In this document: positions 9,389 through 17,845 of the stretch, one piece after another | Numbering within the stretch: position 1 is the first letter of the stretch | Layout of the letters: each line of letters opens with the position of its first letter | DNA from: Paenibacillus sp. FSL R7-0337 | GTDB taxonomy: Bacteria > Bacillota > Bacilli > Paenibacillales > Paenibacillaceae | NCBI RefSeq assembly: GCF_037969875.1 | Contig: NZ_CP150218.1 | Location: 7,254,001-7,318,000, forward strand | Direction of reading: 5' to 3' | Length of the DNA stretch: 64,000 nt | Notes under the pieces: generated by a model | Databases searched by the model: none | The model's input: only the letters and a program-made list of their open reading frames with translations | What the model was told of the DNA's origin: nothing | Position numbers and translations under genes: made by a program

Positions 9389-10991
9389 TGAAGAGATTAT
9401 CACAGATGGCCTGGCGGTTATTTTCGGCAAAATGGAGCTTGAACTGGACATCTACAAGGCCTATTCAGGCCACGAAGCGTTAAATCTGCTGAACCGGACC
9501 CGGGTGGACATTGTCCTGTCTGATATCTGTATGCCCGAGATGGACGGGCTGGAGCTGATGGAGCATATCCACCGGAGCTGGCCGCAATGCAAAATCGTCT
9601 TCCTGACCGGACACAGCGACTTCAATTATGTCTACCAGGCGATTCAGGCTCCGGGCGTCCAATATGTGCTCAAGAATGAAGGTTATCCGAAGCTGATTGA
9701 GGCGGTGATGCGTGCGCTCCAAGAGCTGAACGACACCATGCAGGTGAATGATCTGATCCGTGAGTCGAAGGAGCAGCTTAACACACTGGAGACCTTGGCA
9801 CAGGGAGATTATTTCCGCCATCTCATTCACAGCGTCAAGGCGGATCAGGATATGGCCGGGGACTTCGTCCGTCTGAACATTCCGCTGGATGCTTCGCGGC
9901 CGGTGTTGATCGCACTGGGCAGCATCAGTGATCCTGAATCCTCACGTACGTATATGGACCGCCGGGAGACGGCGCTCGCGGTGAAGTTCCTGTCGGAGAA
10001 GCTGCTCAAGGAGCGGACGGTCAGCCTCGGGGTCATCGACCGGTACGGTGACCTGATCTGGCTGATTCAGCCGGGCGGGACGGGAGAGGCTTCGCAGCCG
10101 GAGGATCTGGAGCAGATGATTAAATTCCTTGAAGGCACCTTCGAGCTGATTCAGCAGTCGTGCCGGGAATCGCTGGAGGTCGGGATAGCCATCACTCTCA
10201 GTGCGGCGGAGTCTGCCTGGTCCAGGCTGCAGGTAGTGTACGATAAAGCCAGGCAGGTTCAGCATTACCGGGCAGGAGACGGAGAGCGGATGGTGCAGAA
10301 GGTGCAGCTGAATGAAGCGGCGGCGCCGGATACCGTACGTGACCGGTTCATGCAGGGCAAGGTGGAGACTCTGGCTGCGCATCTGGAGGCGGGCCGCAAG
10401 GAGGAGTTCCTCCAGCTGTTCGGGGAGATGGCTGAACCGGCGGGGCAGGACCCGGGAAGATGCAATCCGTATCTCACTGAGCTGTATTACACCATTGCCC
10501 TGATGCTTATGTCGTATACGAACAGATGGGAAGCGGACGAGGAGATCGGGGCAAGCGGGCTGATGCAGCTTGAAATCCACCGTTCGCTTGGCGAAGCCTT
10601 CCAATATCTTCGGAACACGGCGGAGCTGCTGTTCTCTGTCAGGAAGAGCGGGGAGCAGAAACGGGCAGCGGGTGTCATCGACCGGATCTGCTTATATATA
10701 GAAGAGAATCTCGACCAGGACCTGTCGCTGGTCCGTCTGGCCGATTTGATCCACTTCAATCCCTCCTATCTGTCCCGCCTGTTCAAGCAGGAACGGGGAA
10801 TCAATCTGTCCGAGTATATCGAGGATATGCGCGTCCGCCAGGCCAAGGAACTGCTCCGTAGAGGGGAGCTAAGGGTCGCGGAGGTCGGCTCATTAATCGG
10901 ATACGTAACCCCGCAATCCTTCACCCGGGTATTCAAAAAATGGACCGGAACCACGCCGCAGGAATACCGTGCAGATGTGGTTGGTGGTTGA
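9357..10991 (+). CDS. AraC-type response regulator, YesN-like
   Basis: 544 residues from ATG 9357. The perfect Shine-Dalgarno GGAGGTGA starts at 9347 inside the kinase gene; in-frame GTG codons at 9351 and 9363 are alternatives. The receiver has MLIVDDEE, phosphoacceptor Asp56 (LSDICMP) and Lys106, but the usual Pro after the Lys is Asn (VLKNEG). A poorly conserved middle domain of ~300 residues follows. The C-terminal ~100 residues carry the AraC double helix-turn-helix (YLSRLFKQERGINLSEYI and GYVTPQSFTRVFKKWTG). It is the expected partner of the kinase at 7589 and a likely activator of the transporter unit starting at 3900. Confidence 0.92.
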   Translation: MLVYRMLIVDDEEIITDGLAVIFGKMELELDIYKAYSGHEALNLLNRTRVDIVLSDICMPEMDGLELMEHIHRSWPQCKIVFLTGHSDFNYVYQAIQAPGVQYVLKNEGYPKLIEAVMRALQELNDTMQVNDLIRESKEQLNTLETLAQGDYFRHLIHSVKADQDMAGDFVRLNIPLDASRPVLIALGSISDPESSRTYMDRRETALAVKFLSEKLLKERTVSLGVIDRYGDLIWLIQPGGTGEASQPEDLEQMIKFLEGTFELIQQSCRESLEVGIAITLSAAESAWSRLQVVYDKARQVQHYRAGDGERMVQKVQLNEAAAPDTVRDRFMQGKVETLAAHLEAGRKEEFLQLFGEMAEPAGQDPGRCNPYLTELYYTIALMLMSYTNRWEADEEIGASGLMQLEIHRSLGEAFQYLRNTAELLFSVRKSGEQKRAAGVIDRICLYIEENLDQDLSLVRLADLIHFNPSYLSRLFKQERGINLSEYIEDMRVRQAKELLRRGELRVAEVGSLIGYVTPQSFTRVFKKWTGTTPQEYRADVVGG

Positions 10992-11213
10992 ATGGCCTGT
11001 ACTCGTGGCCGGGGGCCGCTTGCGAGGGTGGAGCAGGAGAGAGATGACGGGGAAGGTCTATTGGGTGAGAGCATACTAATTATGAGACATCTTGGATGAG
11101 AGATATAGAATGAGAGACATTGGATGAGAAATATTAAAGGAAGATATAGTCGCTCCTTCGGGATGGATGGCGTTGCCTCCATCGCCCGGGGAGCGATTGT
11201 TCGTTGGAGAGTA

Positions 11214-11640
11214 AATGAGAGGGATAAATCCAATTAATGCAGCCAAAAGTCGGCCGGATGGTCGAAGGAAAAGGATAAATCCCTTTGGTGGTGCTGAAAG
11301 TGGAGTAACTGGTGAAATGAAAGGGATAAATCCCTTTGATGGTGCTGGAAGTGGAGTAACTGGTGAAATGAAAGGGATAAATCCCTTTGGTGGTGCTGGA
11401 CTTGGGCTAAATGAGTGCATTGATATGGTGGATGCGGGCCTAGTGAGTTAATGAGGAGCACAAGTGCACTTGAATTTGCCGGACGTAGGTGAAATGAGCA
11501 AATGAAGAGCATTAGTGCACTTGAATTTGTTAGACGTAGGCGAAATGAGCGAATGAAGAGCATTAGTGCACCTGAATATGCCGGACGCGGGCAAAACGAG
11601 CAAATCAGGAGCACTTGTGCTGCACAAGTGCCCCTGATTT
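11214..11640. repeat. 51-bp tandem repeat array (two subtypes)
   Basis: This 726-bp gap between the regulator and the convergent GH8 gene holds no convincing gene. Units begin at 11214, 11265, 11316 and 11367 (subtype with the 8+8-bp palindrome AAAGGGATAAATCCCTTT). A second subtype (head AATGAAGAGCATTAGTGCAC) begins at 11450, 11501, 11552 and 11603. Spacing is exactly 51 bp within each block. Because 51 is 17 codons, both strands stay open and give false repetitive reading frames. Related units occur near 26592 and 62465. The flank 11060-11150 has degenerate traces of the same heads. Confidence 0.85.
11602..11640. terminator. Long hairpin closing the 51-bp array, possible bidirectional terminator
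   Basis: AAATCAGG pairs with CCTGATTT and, inside it, GCACTTGTG pairs with CACAAGTGC around a two-base loop. It is located between the ends of two convergent genes, where a terminator is expected. It lacks a clear T-run, so it may simply be an inverted pair of repeat units. Confidence 0.5.
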
Positions 11641-11717
11641 CTCTCTGCATACTCCATCAGCCCCGCCAGAAGTAGGTCAAAGGAGTACAGTGATGAACCA
11701 ACTCTAGTTAGTTTCTT

Positions 11718-12863
11718 TTACATATAAATCCGGTAATTCCCGCTCAGCGCCAGCATGGTGAAGAAGTACAGGCAGTTGTCATAATAGCGCCGCTCTCCGG
11801 TGCGCAGCGGGGTGTTCCAGAACAGCTTGACGAAGTGCCCGGTATCCGGGCCATCGGCAGCGAGCGAGGCCATTGCCAGAGTGGACAGCAGGCCGACCGG
11901 ATGCAGGGACAGCTCGTCAAACGGCTGGCCGTCAATCGTATACCGCCGGTAATCGGCCGGATCGATACCGCGGAAGAATGCCTGAATGCGGTTAGACTGC
12001 TCTACCTGCCAAGCATCGCAGCGGAACCATTCATAATCCAGCCCAATGTTGGCGGCTACCCGGTAGGCATCACTGAAGAAGTGGCGGAAGTCGCCATGCG
12101 GCTGGGGTTCCGCCGGAGTTCCGTCATAGTTCGCATATTCCGGCGACAGGCCGGTTACGGGATGGCAGGCCTTGTGCAGGTAATCCCGACTCCGGGCAGC
12201 TGCATCCTTCCAGAATGCCCGGTCTGCTTCATCCGCCTGCAGGGCGAACAGATCATAGAAATGCGGCAAATGATAGGAAGGATCGCTGAACGGAGTCTCC
12301 GGAATGAACTTGATCAGCCGGGTCTCGGGATCCCACATCGGATGGCCTTCTCCGTCTTCTCCCTTATGCACACAGGCGCGGAGAATGATTCTGGCCTGCT
12401 CGGAATAATTGAACGGCGCGGCCCCGTCGCCCCAGCGGCTGGAAGCGAAGAACAGTGCCATCGCGAAGAACTCCTCTCCGTCCGGGGCGGGTCCTTGCGA
12501 CAGCCTTGTACCGTCCAGCCTGCATTGCCAGGCGAAATAATCCTTATAACGGCCCTCCGTATGCTGCATGAAGACTTTGGCGAAATTCCAGAGCCGGTCG
12601 AACTCCTCCTTTTTATCCATCTGAACCGCCATCATCATCCCGTACGACATGCCCTCTGTGCGCACATCGGTATTGCCTGTATCTACGATATAACCCTTAT
12701 CATCATCCATAGTATGGTAGAGCCGGACATCAGGGGCACCGTAGAACATTTCGTTCCAGGTATCTTCCAGCCGCTGCTGAATCGCCTCCGGACGCAGTCC
12801 GATCTCAAGGAACAAATTTCTGTACTCTCCTGTGTGAATAGAGCCCTCTGTAGTATTTATCAT
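11718..12863 (-). CDS. GH8 reducing-end xylose-releasing exo-oligoxylanase (Rex)
   Basis: 381 residues, ATG preceded by GGAGGATGTT. The N-terminal half (TGNTDVRTEGMSYGMMMAVQ, GPAPDGEEFFAMALFFAS) matches the Bacillus halodurans Rex enzyme very closely. Glu70 in RTEGMSYG is the general acid, and Asp265 in FFSDAYR is the likely catalytic base. Rex enzymes (EC 3.2.1.156) remove a single xylose from the reducing end of xylo-oligosaccharides in the cytoplasm. No signal peptide is present, in line with that. It is transcribed away from the GH43 gene at 13086, with a candidate cre site between them. It would complement the non-reducing-end beta-xylosidases of this window. Confidence 0.95.
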   Translation of the reverse strand: MINTTEGSIHTGEYRNLFLEIGLRPEAIQQRLEDTWNEMFYGAPDVRLYHTMDDDKGYIVDTGNTDVRTEGMSYGMMMAVQMDKKEEFDRLWNFAKVFMQHTEGRYKDYFAWQCRLDGTRLSQGPAPDGEEFFAMALFFASSRWGDGAAPFNYSEQARIILRACVHKGEDGEGHPMWDPETRLIKFIPETPFSDPSYHLPHFYDLFALQADEADRAFWKDAAARSRDYLHKACHPVTGLSPEYANYDGTPAEPQPHGDFRHFFSDAYRVAANIGLDYEWFRCDAWQVEQSNRIQAFFRGIDPADYRRYTIDGQPFDELSLHPVGLLSTLAMASLAADGPDTGHFVKLFWNTPLRTGERRYYDNCLYFFTMLALSGNYRIYM

Positions 12864-12921
12864 AACATCCTCCAGGTGAATTTTATTTTGCCCAAGTATA
12901 TCATAAGCGGCGGTATAAAGA

Positions 12922-12935
12922 TTAAAGCGTTTTCC
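12922..12935. promoter_or_regulatory. Candidate cre (CcpA) site
   Basis: TTAAAGCGTTTTCC (complement GGAAAACGCTTTAA) matches the cre consensus at 12 of 14 positions. It lies 58 bp upstream of the GH8 start and within the divergent region shared with the GH43 gene at 13086, so it could mediate glucose repression of either. A possible -10 TATACT for the GH8 transcript lies between it and the gene. Confidence 0.45.
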
Positions 12936-13007
12936 AGATAATTTATAGACGATTCCGGCTCAGGCCAATAATCTAAGGATAGATCAATCTTAGGTGTCTA
13001 TATGTCA

Positions 13008-13037
13008 TGGACTTCACGCCAAAAGCTTCTCTATACT
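13008..13037 (+). promoter_or_regulatory. Possible promoter for the GH43 pair
   Basis: TGGACT (13008-13013) and TATACT (13032-13037) are separated by 18 bases and stand about 50 bp before the GH43 start at 13086. The -35 match is moderate. Confidence 0.35.
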
Positions 13038-13085
13038 GGTAGGGACATGCTGCAAGGTGAATAAAAAGGTTAGGGTGATAGAGCT

Positions 13086-14903
13086 ATGAATGAGGTGTTA
13101 GAGCTAACGAAGCTTACAGTCTACACGCGCATATCGAACCAGGATTATACCGGGTCTCTCAGCAACAGTGTTCATATGGCCTGCACAGATGATCATAACG
13201 AATTTCAGCCGCTTAACCGGAACTATGGCCTATTATTTGCCGTGGCCACTGTAGATGAGAAGAATGTGATCCATGAAAAAGGACTTAAAAATCCCTATCT
13301 GTTCCGCACACAGGATGGTGCTTTCGGGATGATTGCCGTAAGGATTGACGCCTCGGGGGAGGATGACGGGGAGAGCAAAGGGCAGATTCTGCTGTGGACC
13401 TCGCCGGATCTGGTGACCTTTGATGTCCAGCGGCTTGTCCGGCTCAATAATGAACGCTATGTAAAAGAAGCCGTCTGCATACTGGACAGCACCGGCGGAT
13501 ATGAGATCCGCTGGCAGGACAACGACGGCAACTATTATGTGAACCGGCTGGCCGACCTGCGGAAGCCGGAAGGGATCTCGCCGCCGGAGCCTGCGGAAGC
13601 TTACACGGTAGAGCAGCCCGTTCAGCCGCTACCCGGAACCCGTCCGGGGAATGTGCTGACAGTGGACGGTCCCACAGGCTGCAAGGTTCAGGCAGCCTGG
13701 ACCCCGGTGTATAACACCGGTATTCGCGTAGAGGAGCAGGTCAGTGTCCACTCCGCAGACGAATTGACAAAGGTCAGAGCCACAGCGCTGTATTCGGACG
13801 GCTCCATTGCCGATAAGCAGGTCGCTTGGGATACCACCGGGATTGATTTCACCTTGCCGGGAACGCATACCATACATGGCAAAGTAGTCACATATGACTT
13901 GCCGTTCCCGTTGGCAAGCGGCTATGCAGACCCTGTAATTCTCCCTTGGAACGGCAGGTATTATTTCCTGGCTACCAATGACAATGTCAATAATATCGGC
14001 ATCTATGTCCGCGTGGCAGATACCTTGAAGGACTTATTCGTTCCGGGCTTCCAGGAAGCCGTTATCCTGGACCTGAATGAGGAGCTGAATTTCATCCAGA
14101 CCTTCTGGGCGCCGGAATTCCATGTCATCGGCGGGGAGCTATACATCCTGTTCGCCGTTGGCGGCAAGGTATGGGGACCGCAATGCCATCTTATGAAGCT
14201 GAATCCCGGCGGTGATATTATGAAGGCTGGGGATTGGAGCACACCAGTCCGGGCGAAACGAATGGACGGAACTCCTTTGGCCGCAGACGGCATTACGCTG
14301 GATATGACTTATTTCAAGGCAGACGGCACCTCCTGTGTAGTCTGGTCTTACCGCAAAGGGATCGGAACGCCGCTGGATACCGGCTCCATGCTGTATATCG
14401 CCACTGTAGATGAAGCGAATCCGGCGGTATTAACCAGTGAGCCGGTGCTGCTGTCGCGTCCGCTGCTCGGCTGGGAGAACGTTCAGGGCACGATCAATAA
14501 CGAAGGCCCGTATCCGCTTCTTACGGAAGATACCGTGTATATTGCCTATTCCGGCGGGGCGGCAACGGGATATACCTATGCAGTAGGCTGGTTAAGCATT
14601 CCACGGGGCGGCGACTATCTGGATGCCGGTGCCTGGAGCAAGGCGGGCACGCCGGCACTTTCTTATTATTCGCTGGACGGGGTGTACGGTCCGGGGCATA
14701 ACTCCTTTTTCCAGGATACAGACGGTACTACGCTAGTCCTCTACCACGGGGAAGAGCAACTGGTGAAGCATGGAACGAGATGCTCGGCGATCCACAGAGT
14801 CCATTACAACAATAACGGCGTTCCACTGCTCGATGTGGCTGGGGAGAGAGATGTACATCCGGATTACGCCAACTGCACGATTCAGGCGACTGTGCTTGCT
14901 TAA
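13086..14903 (+). CDS. GH43 glycosidase with N-terminal propeller-like region and Ig-like insert
   Basis: 605 residues, ATG with AGGGTGAT upstream. Residues 1-170 resemble an incomplete GH43-like beta-propeller (LLWTSPDLVTFDV, EIRWQDNDGNYYVNRL). Residues ~200-268 look like a bacterial Ig-like domain (YSDGSIADKQVAWDTTGIDF, HTIHGKV). The catalytic GH43 propeller runs from ~275 to the end, with Asp282 (YADPVI) as base, Asp406 (ITLDMTYF) as modulator and Glu473 (NNEGPYPL) as acid. The motif FWAPEFH is also typical. No signal peptide is seen. Activity is probably alpha-L-arabinofuranosidase and/or beta-xylosidase on imported oligosaccharides. A paralogue with the same layout lies at 44506. The second GH43 gene follows after 34 bp. 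Confidence 0.88.
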   Translation: MNEVLELTKLTVYTRISNQDYTGSLSNSVHMACTDDHNEFQPLNRNYGLLFAVATVDEKNVIHEKGLKNPYLFRTQDGAFGMIAVRIDASGEDDGESKGQILLWTSPDLVTFDVQRLVRLNNERYVKEAVCILDSTGGYEIRWQDNDGNYYVNRLADLRKPEGISPPEPAEAYTVEQPVQPLPGTRPGNVLTVDGPTGCKVQAAWTPVYNTGIRVEEQVSVHSADELTKVRATALYSDGSIADKQVAWDTTGIDFTLPGTHTIHGKVVTYDLPFPLASGYADPVILPWNGRYYFLATNDNVNNIGIYVRVADTLKDLFVPGFQEAVILDLNEELNFIQTFWAPEFHVIGGELYILFAVGGKVWGPQCHLMKLNPGGDIMKAGDWSTPVRAKRMDGTPLAADGITLDMTYFKADGTSCVVWSYRKGIGTPLDTGSMLYIATVDEANPAVLTSEPVLLSRPLLGWENVQGTINNEGPYPLLTEDTVYIAYSGGAATGYTYAVGWLSIPRGGDYLDAGAWSKAGTPALSYYSLDGVYGPGHNSFFQDTDGTTLVLYHGEEQLVKHGTRCSAIHRVHYNNNGVPLLDVAGERDVHPDYANCTIQATVLA

Positions 14904-14937
14904 ACAACAATCTATATAACAAATGGAGGATGTTAGA

Positions 14938-16365
14938 ATGACACAACCACAAGGATTCAACCCATATCTGCCTTCCTGGGAGTACGTCCCGGATGCGGAG
15001 CCTTATGTTTTTGAAGGAAGAGTATATGTCTATGGCTCGCACGACCGGTTCAACGGACATGCCTTCTGTCTGAACGACTATGTATGCTGGTCAGCGCCGG
15101 AAGACAATCTGGGCGATTGGCAGTATGAAGGCGTGATCTACAAGACAACAGATGACCCGCTGAACCCGGAAGGCAGCATGTGTCTCTATGCACCGGATGT
15201 GACGCAGGGACCGGACGGGCGCTACTATCTCTACTATGTACTGGACAAGGTTTCTGTCGTATCGGTAGCAGTCTGCGATAAGCCGGGCGGCAAATTCGAA
15301 TTCTACGGCTATGTCACCTACGGGGACGGCACGCGACTGGGCGAACGGGAAGGCGATGAGCCGCAGTTTGACCCGGGGGTATTGACTGAAGGAGACACCA
15401 CCTACCTGTACACCGGCTTCTGCGGATACGGCGACAAGTCCAGACACGGGGCGATGGCTACTGTACTCGGTCCCGATATGCTTACGATTATTGAAGAGCC
15501 TGTGTTCGTGGCACCGAGCCAGCCTTACAGCCAGGGAACCGGCTTCGAGGGCTATGAGTTCTTCGAGGCCCCTTCCATCCGCAAAAGAGGGGATATTTAC
15601 TACCTGATCTACTCCTCCATCTCCATGCATGAGCTGTGTTATGCCACCAGCAGTCATCCTACCCGGGATTTCGTGTATCAGGGAGTCATTGTGAGCAACT
15701 GTGATCTGCATATCGATACGTATAAGCCTGCGGACCGGACGATGTATTACGGCGGCAATAACCACGGCAGCATCGTGGAGGTTAATGGAGCGTGGTATAT
15801 CTTCTATCACCGGCATACCAACGGGACCGCGTTCTCGCGCCAGGGCTGCATCGAGCCGATTACGTTCCGTGAAGACGGTACCATCCCGCAGGTGGAGATT
15901 ACAACCTCCGGCCCGAACGGCGGCCCGCTGGAAGGATGCGGAGAATATCCGGCTTATCTGGCTTGCCACCTGTTCACCAAGGATCAGGAGATGTATACCG
16001 GAGGCTTCGGACCAATGGGTGCCTGGATGGACAGCCGGTTCCCGAAAATCACCCAGGACGGCAGAGACGGCGAAGAAGAGGTTGGTTATATTGCCAATAT
16101 GACGGAGTCGGCGACTGCCGGGTTCAAGTATTTTGACTGCAAGGGGGTTAGCCGGGTCTCCATCAAGGTGCGCGGATATTGCCATGGGGAGTTCCAGGTG
16201 AAGACGGCATGGGACGGGCCTGCGCTTGCCTCCATTCCGGTAGGCTTCACGAATGTCTGGAAAGAATATGCTGCGGACGTGGCGATTCCGGATGGCGTTC
16301 AGGCGCTGTATTTCACGTATACCGGGGGCGGCGGCGCGCAGTTTGCTTCGTTTACGCTGGCTTAA
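14938..16365 (+). CDS. GH43 glycosidase with C-terminal carbohydrate-binding-like domain
   Basis: 475 residues. ATG 14938 is chosen because GGAGG ends 8 bases before it; the upstream in-frame ATG 14923 overlaps that site. The GH43 propeller (about 1-310) has Asp19 in VPDAEPYVF, Asp87 in LYAPDVTQ and Glu210 in FFEAPSIRK, the expected base, modulator and acid. The last ~130 residues form a CBM6-like beta-sandwich (VSRVSIKVRGYCHGEFQV, ALYFTYTGGG). Family members with this PDAEP start act as beta-xylosidase or alpha-L-arabinofuranosidase on xylan side chains. There is no signal peptide, so it is presumably cytoplasmic. It is probably cotranscribed with the gene at 13086 and ends before a strong hairpin. 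Confidence 0.9.
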   Translation: MTQPQGFNPYLPSWEYVPDAEPYVFEGRVYVYGSHDRFNGHAFCLNDYVCWSAPEDNLGDWQYEGVIYKTTDDPLNPEGSMCLYAPDVTQGPDGRYYLYYVLDKVSVVSVAVCDKPGGKFEFYGYVTYGDGTRLGEREGDEPQFDPGVLTEGDTTYLYTGFCGYGDKSRHGAMATVLGPDMLTIIEEPVFVAPSQPYSQGTGFEGYEFFEAPSIRKRGDIYYLIYSSISMHELCYATSSHPTRDFVYQGVIVSNCDLHIDTYKPADRTMYYGGNNHGSIVEVNGAWYIFYHRHTNGTAFSRQGCIEPITFREDGTIPQVEITTSGPNGGPLEGCGEYPAYLACHLFTKDQEMYTGGFGPMGAWMDSRFPKITQDGRDGEEEVGYIANMTESATAGFKYFDCKGVSRVSIKVRGYCHGEFQVKTAWDGPALASIPVGFTNVWKEYAADVAIPDGVQALYFTYTGGGGAQFASFTLA

Positions 16366-16406
16366 GCGGTCGCGGGCGGGGCGGGATGGAATAGAGCATG
16401 ACAAGG

Positions 16407-16438
16407 AGCAGCGCCTGAGAGAGTTCTCAGGCGCTGCT
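16407..16438 (+). terminator. Strong hairpin after the GH43 pair
   Basis: AGCAGCGCCTGAGA and TCTCAGGCGCTGCT form a perfect 14-bp stem with the loop GAGT, 42 bp after the stop codon. The tail TCTCTACTT is only moderately T-rich, but position and stability support termination. Confidence 0.75.
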
Positions 16439-16537
16439 TCTCTACTTGCAGGATAGATAGTTGAAGACAGCGAGGGTTCCTCCTATTTGGCTCCACTCAT
16501 TTGCAACGTAAGCCTTAGCTCCAACATCTGGAGTAGT

Positions 16538-16665
16538 GCGGACACAGGGGCCGTTATTTTGTCCAAAAATGTGATTATTCACAAGTTACGGACTCAGTGG
16601 ACCTTAAGTGGGCGAACGGAAGCCAAATGAGATAGAACCAGTCAATTAACGGCCACCGAGTCCGC
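16538..16665. repeat. Dispersed repeat family with inverted copies in an intergenic gap
   Basis: The gap 16439-16832 has no gene. It contains three related units: GCGGACACAGGGGCCGTTA at 16538, ACGGACTCAGTGGACCTTAA at 16588, and an inverted copy at 16646-16665 whose complement reads GCGGACTCGGTGGCCGTTAA. The inverted arrangement could fold into a long hairpin. It resembles intergenic elements that I associate with Paenibacillus genomes, but this cannot be verified here. Confidence 0.6.
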
Positions 16666-16832
16666 GAATAGCTCATTTCTTCGGTTTTCAGGGAGATAGC
16701 TGCGTCTGAGTCCGCATGGCTTGCAGCCAGGTGCAAGAAATCTCTTGCCTAATAATCTAGCTCGTACCGTGCGGAGCCTATTTATTGTCCACTCCCGCCC
16801 ACACCAGATGGTAATGGAGTACGCTTCGGAGA

Positions 16833-17726
16833 CTATACGCCGGAAGAATACCGTGCCTTGTACTCTGAGGGGGTCATGTTCATATAATGCTTGAACCATT
16901 TGGAGAAATAGCTGACATGCTGGTAGCCTGACTCCAGCGCAGCCTCCAGCACATTGTATGATCCGCTGCGGAGCAGGCTGGCCGCCTGGCTAATGCGGAT
17001 ATAATTCAGATACTCCATCGGGCGCATCCCTGTCTGAGCCTTGAAAAACTTGCAAAAATGCGAGCGGCTCAGCGCTACCACAGAGGCCAGCTGATCCAGC
17101 TCCAGCCGGTCGCGGGAATGCGCCTCCATATAACTCAGCACCTCCCGGATCTGCCGATTATATTCTCGGCCGTGCCGGGTCTCCGGCGCCGGGTTCAGCC
17201 CGGTTAGCCCGTATTGATAGCTGTCTGCGATGAACAGCAGCAGGAGCGCCTTCAGACTCATTTCGTATGCCCCAGGCTTACGCTCATAACGGCTTAACAG
17301 CTCCCTGATCAGCTGAAGCAAGGGGCAGTGGGCGGCATCAGCAGCAGATAATAGAGCAGGAAGTCGGACCGTCCCTTGCAGGACCGGGTCCAGGAACAAC
17401 TCCTGCACCCGGTCGGGCTGCGGCGAAGACAGCCAGGAGCCTTTGAACACGATGGAATAATAACAGGTGCCGCCCATGGCGGTGTCCATGCCCGAATGAA
17501 GCTCACCGGGATGAACGATCAGGGCATCCCCTGATTGAATGGGGAACTCGCGGCTCTCAATATGGAAGGTAGCCTTGCCTTCTGCCAGATAGATAATCTC
17601 CATTTCGTTATGCCAATGTACGGGAAGAATGGAATGCACGCGGGCCTGATGCTCCACCCGGTAGATATGCAGCGGGAATTCCGGCTGGCCGTGCAGCTTG
17701 TTCTCCTGGTAACGGTGTTCGTACAT
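16833..17726 (-). CDS. AraC-family transcriptional regulator with cupin sensor domain
   Basis: 297 residues from ATG 17726, which has AGGAGGGC just upstream; a longer in-frame start exists but adds an unlikely hydrophobic leader. Residues ~20-100 form a cupin-like sugar-binding domain (PVHWHNEMEIIYLAEG, IQSGDALIVHPGELHSG). The C-terminal ~100 residues hold two helix-turn-helix motifs (LSRSHFCKFFKAQTGM and SGYQHVSYFSKWFKHYMN). There is no receiver domain, so it binds an effector directly. It is divergent from the GH31 gene at 17846 with 119 bp between starts, which makes that gene its most likely target, with a xyloglucan-derived or xylose-containing inducer (inference). Confidence 0.9.
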   Translation of the reverse strand: MYEHRYQENKLHGQPEFPLHIYRVEHQARVHSILPVHWHNEMEIIYLAEGKATFHIESREFPIQSGDALIVHPGELHSGMDTAMGGTCYYSIVFKGSWLSSPQPDRVQELFLDPVLQGTVRLPALLSAADAAHCPLLQLIRELLSRYERKPGAYEMSLKALLLLFIADSYQYGLTGLNPAPETRHGREYNRQIREVLSYMEAHSRDRLELDQLASVVALSRSHFCKFFKAQTGMRPMEYLNYIRISQAASLLRSGSYNVLEAALESGYQHVSYFSKWFKHYMNMTPSEYKARYSSGV

Positions 17727-17845
17727 GATGCCCTCCTGTGAATCGTCATATTGTGTTGATATCGCGCAAATATATGCTAGATGAACCGATGCCAATAATA
17801 ATATCATTAACATCAAGATAAGTCATAAGGAAGGGTGGAACCATT

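Noticed and set aside
11214..11640. CRISPR array
   Set aside because: Units are contiguous tandem repeats of 51 bp without unique spacers of constant length, and no cas gene is present.
11215..11650. Repetitive reading frames on both strands (plus 11215-11451, minus 11234-11650)
   Set aside because: They arise because the 51-bp unit is a multiple of three and keeps all phases open. No ribosome-binding site of usual quality or homology is seen, so I list a repeat, not a gene.
11835..12941. 368-codon plus-strand frame opposite the GH8 gene
   Set aside because: The minus strand encodes a nearly textbook GH8 enzyme over the same bases.
15091..16404. 437-codon minus-strand frame opposite the GH43 gene at 14938
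   Set aside because: It is a shadow of the high-GC GH43 gene; no homology pattern or ribosome-binding site.
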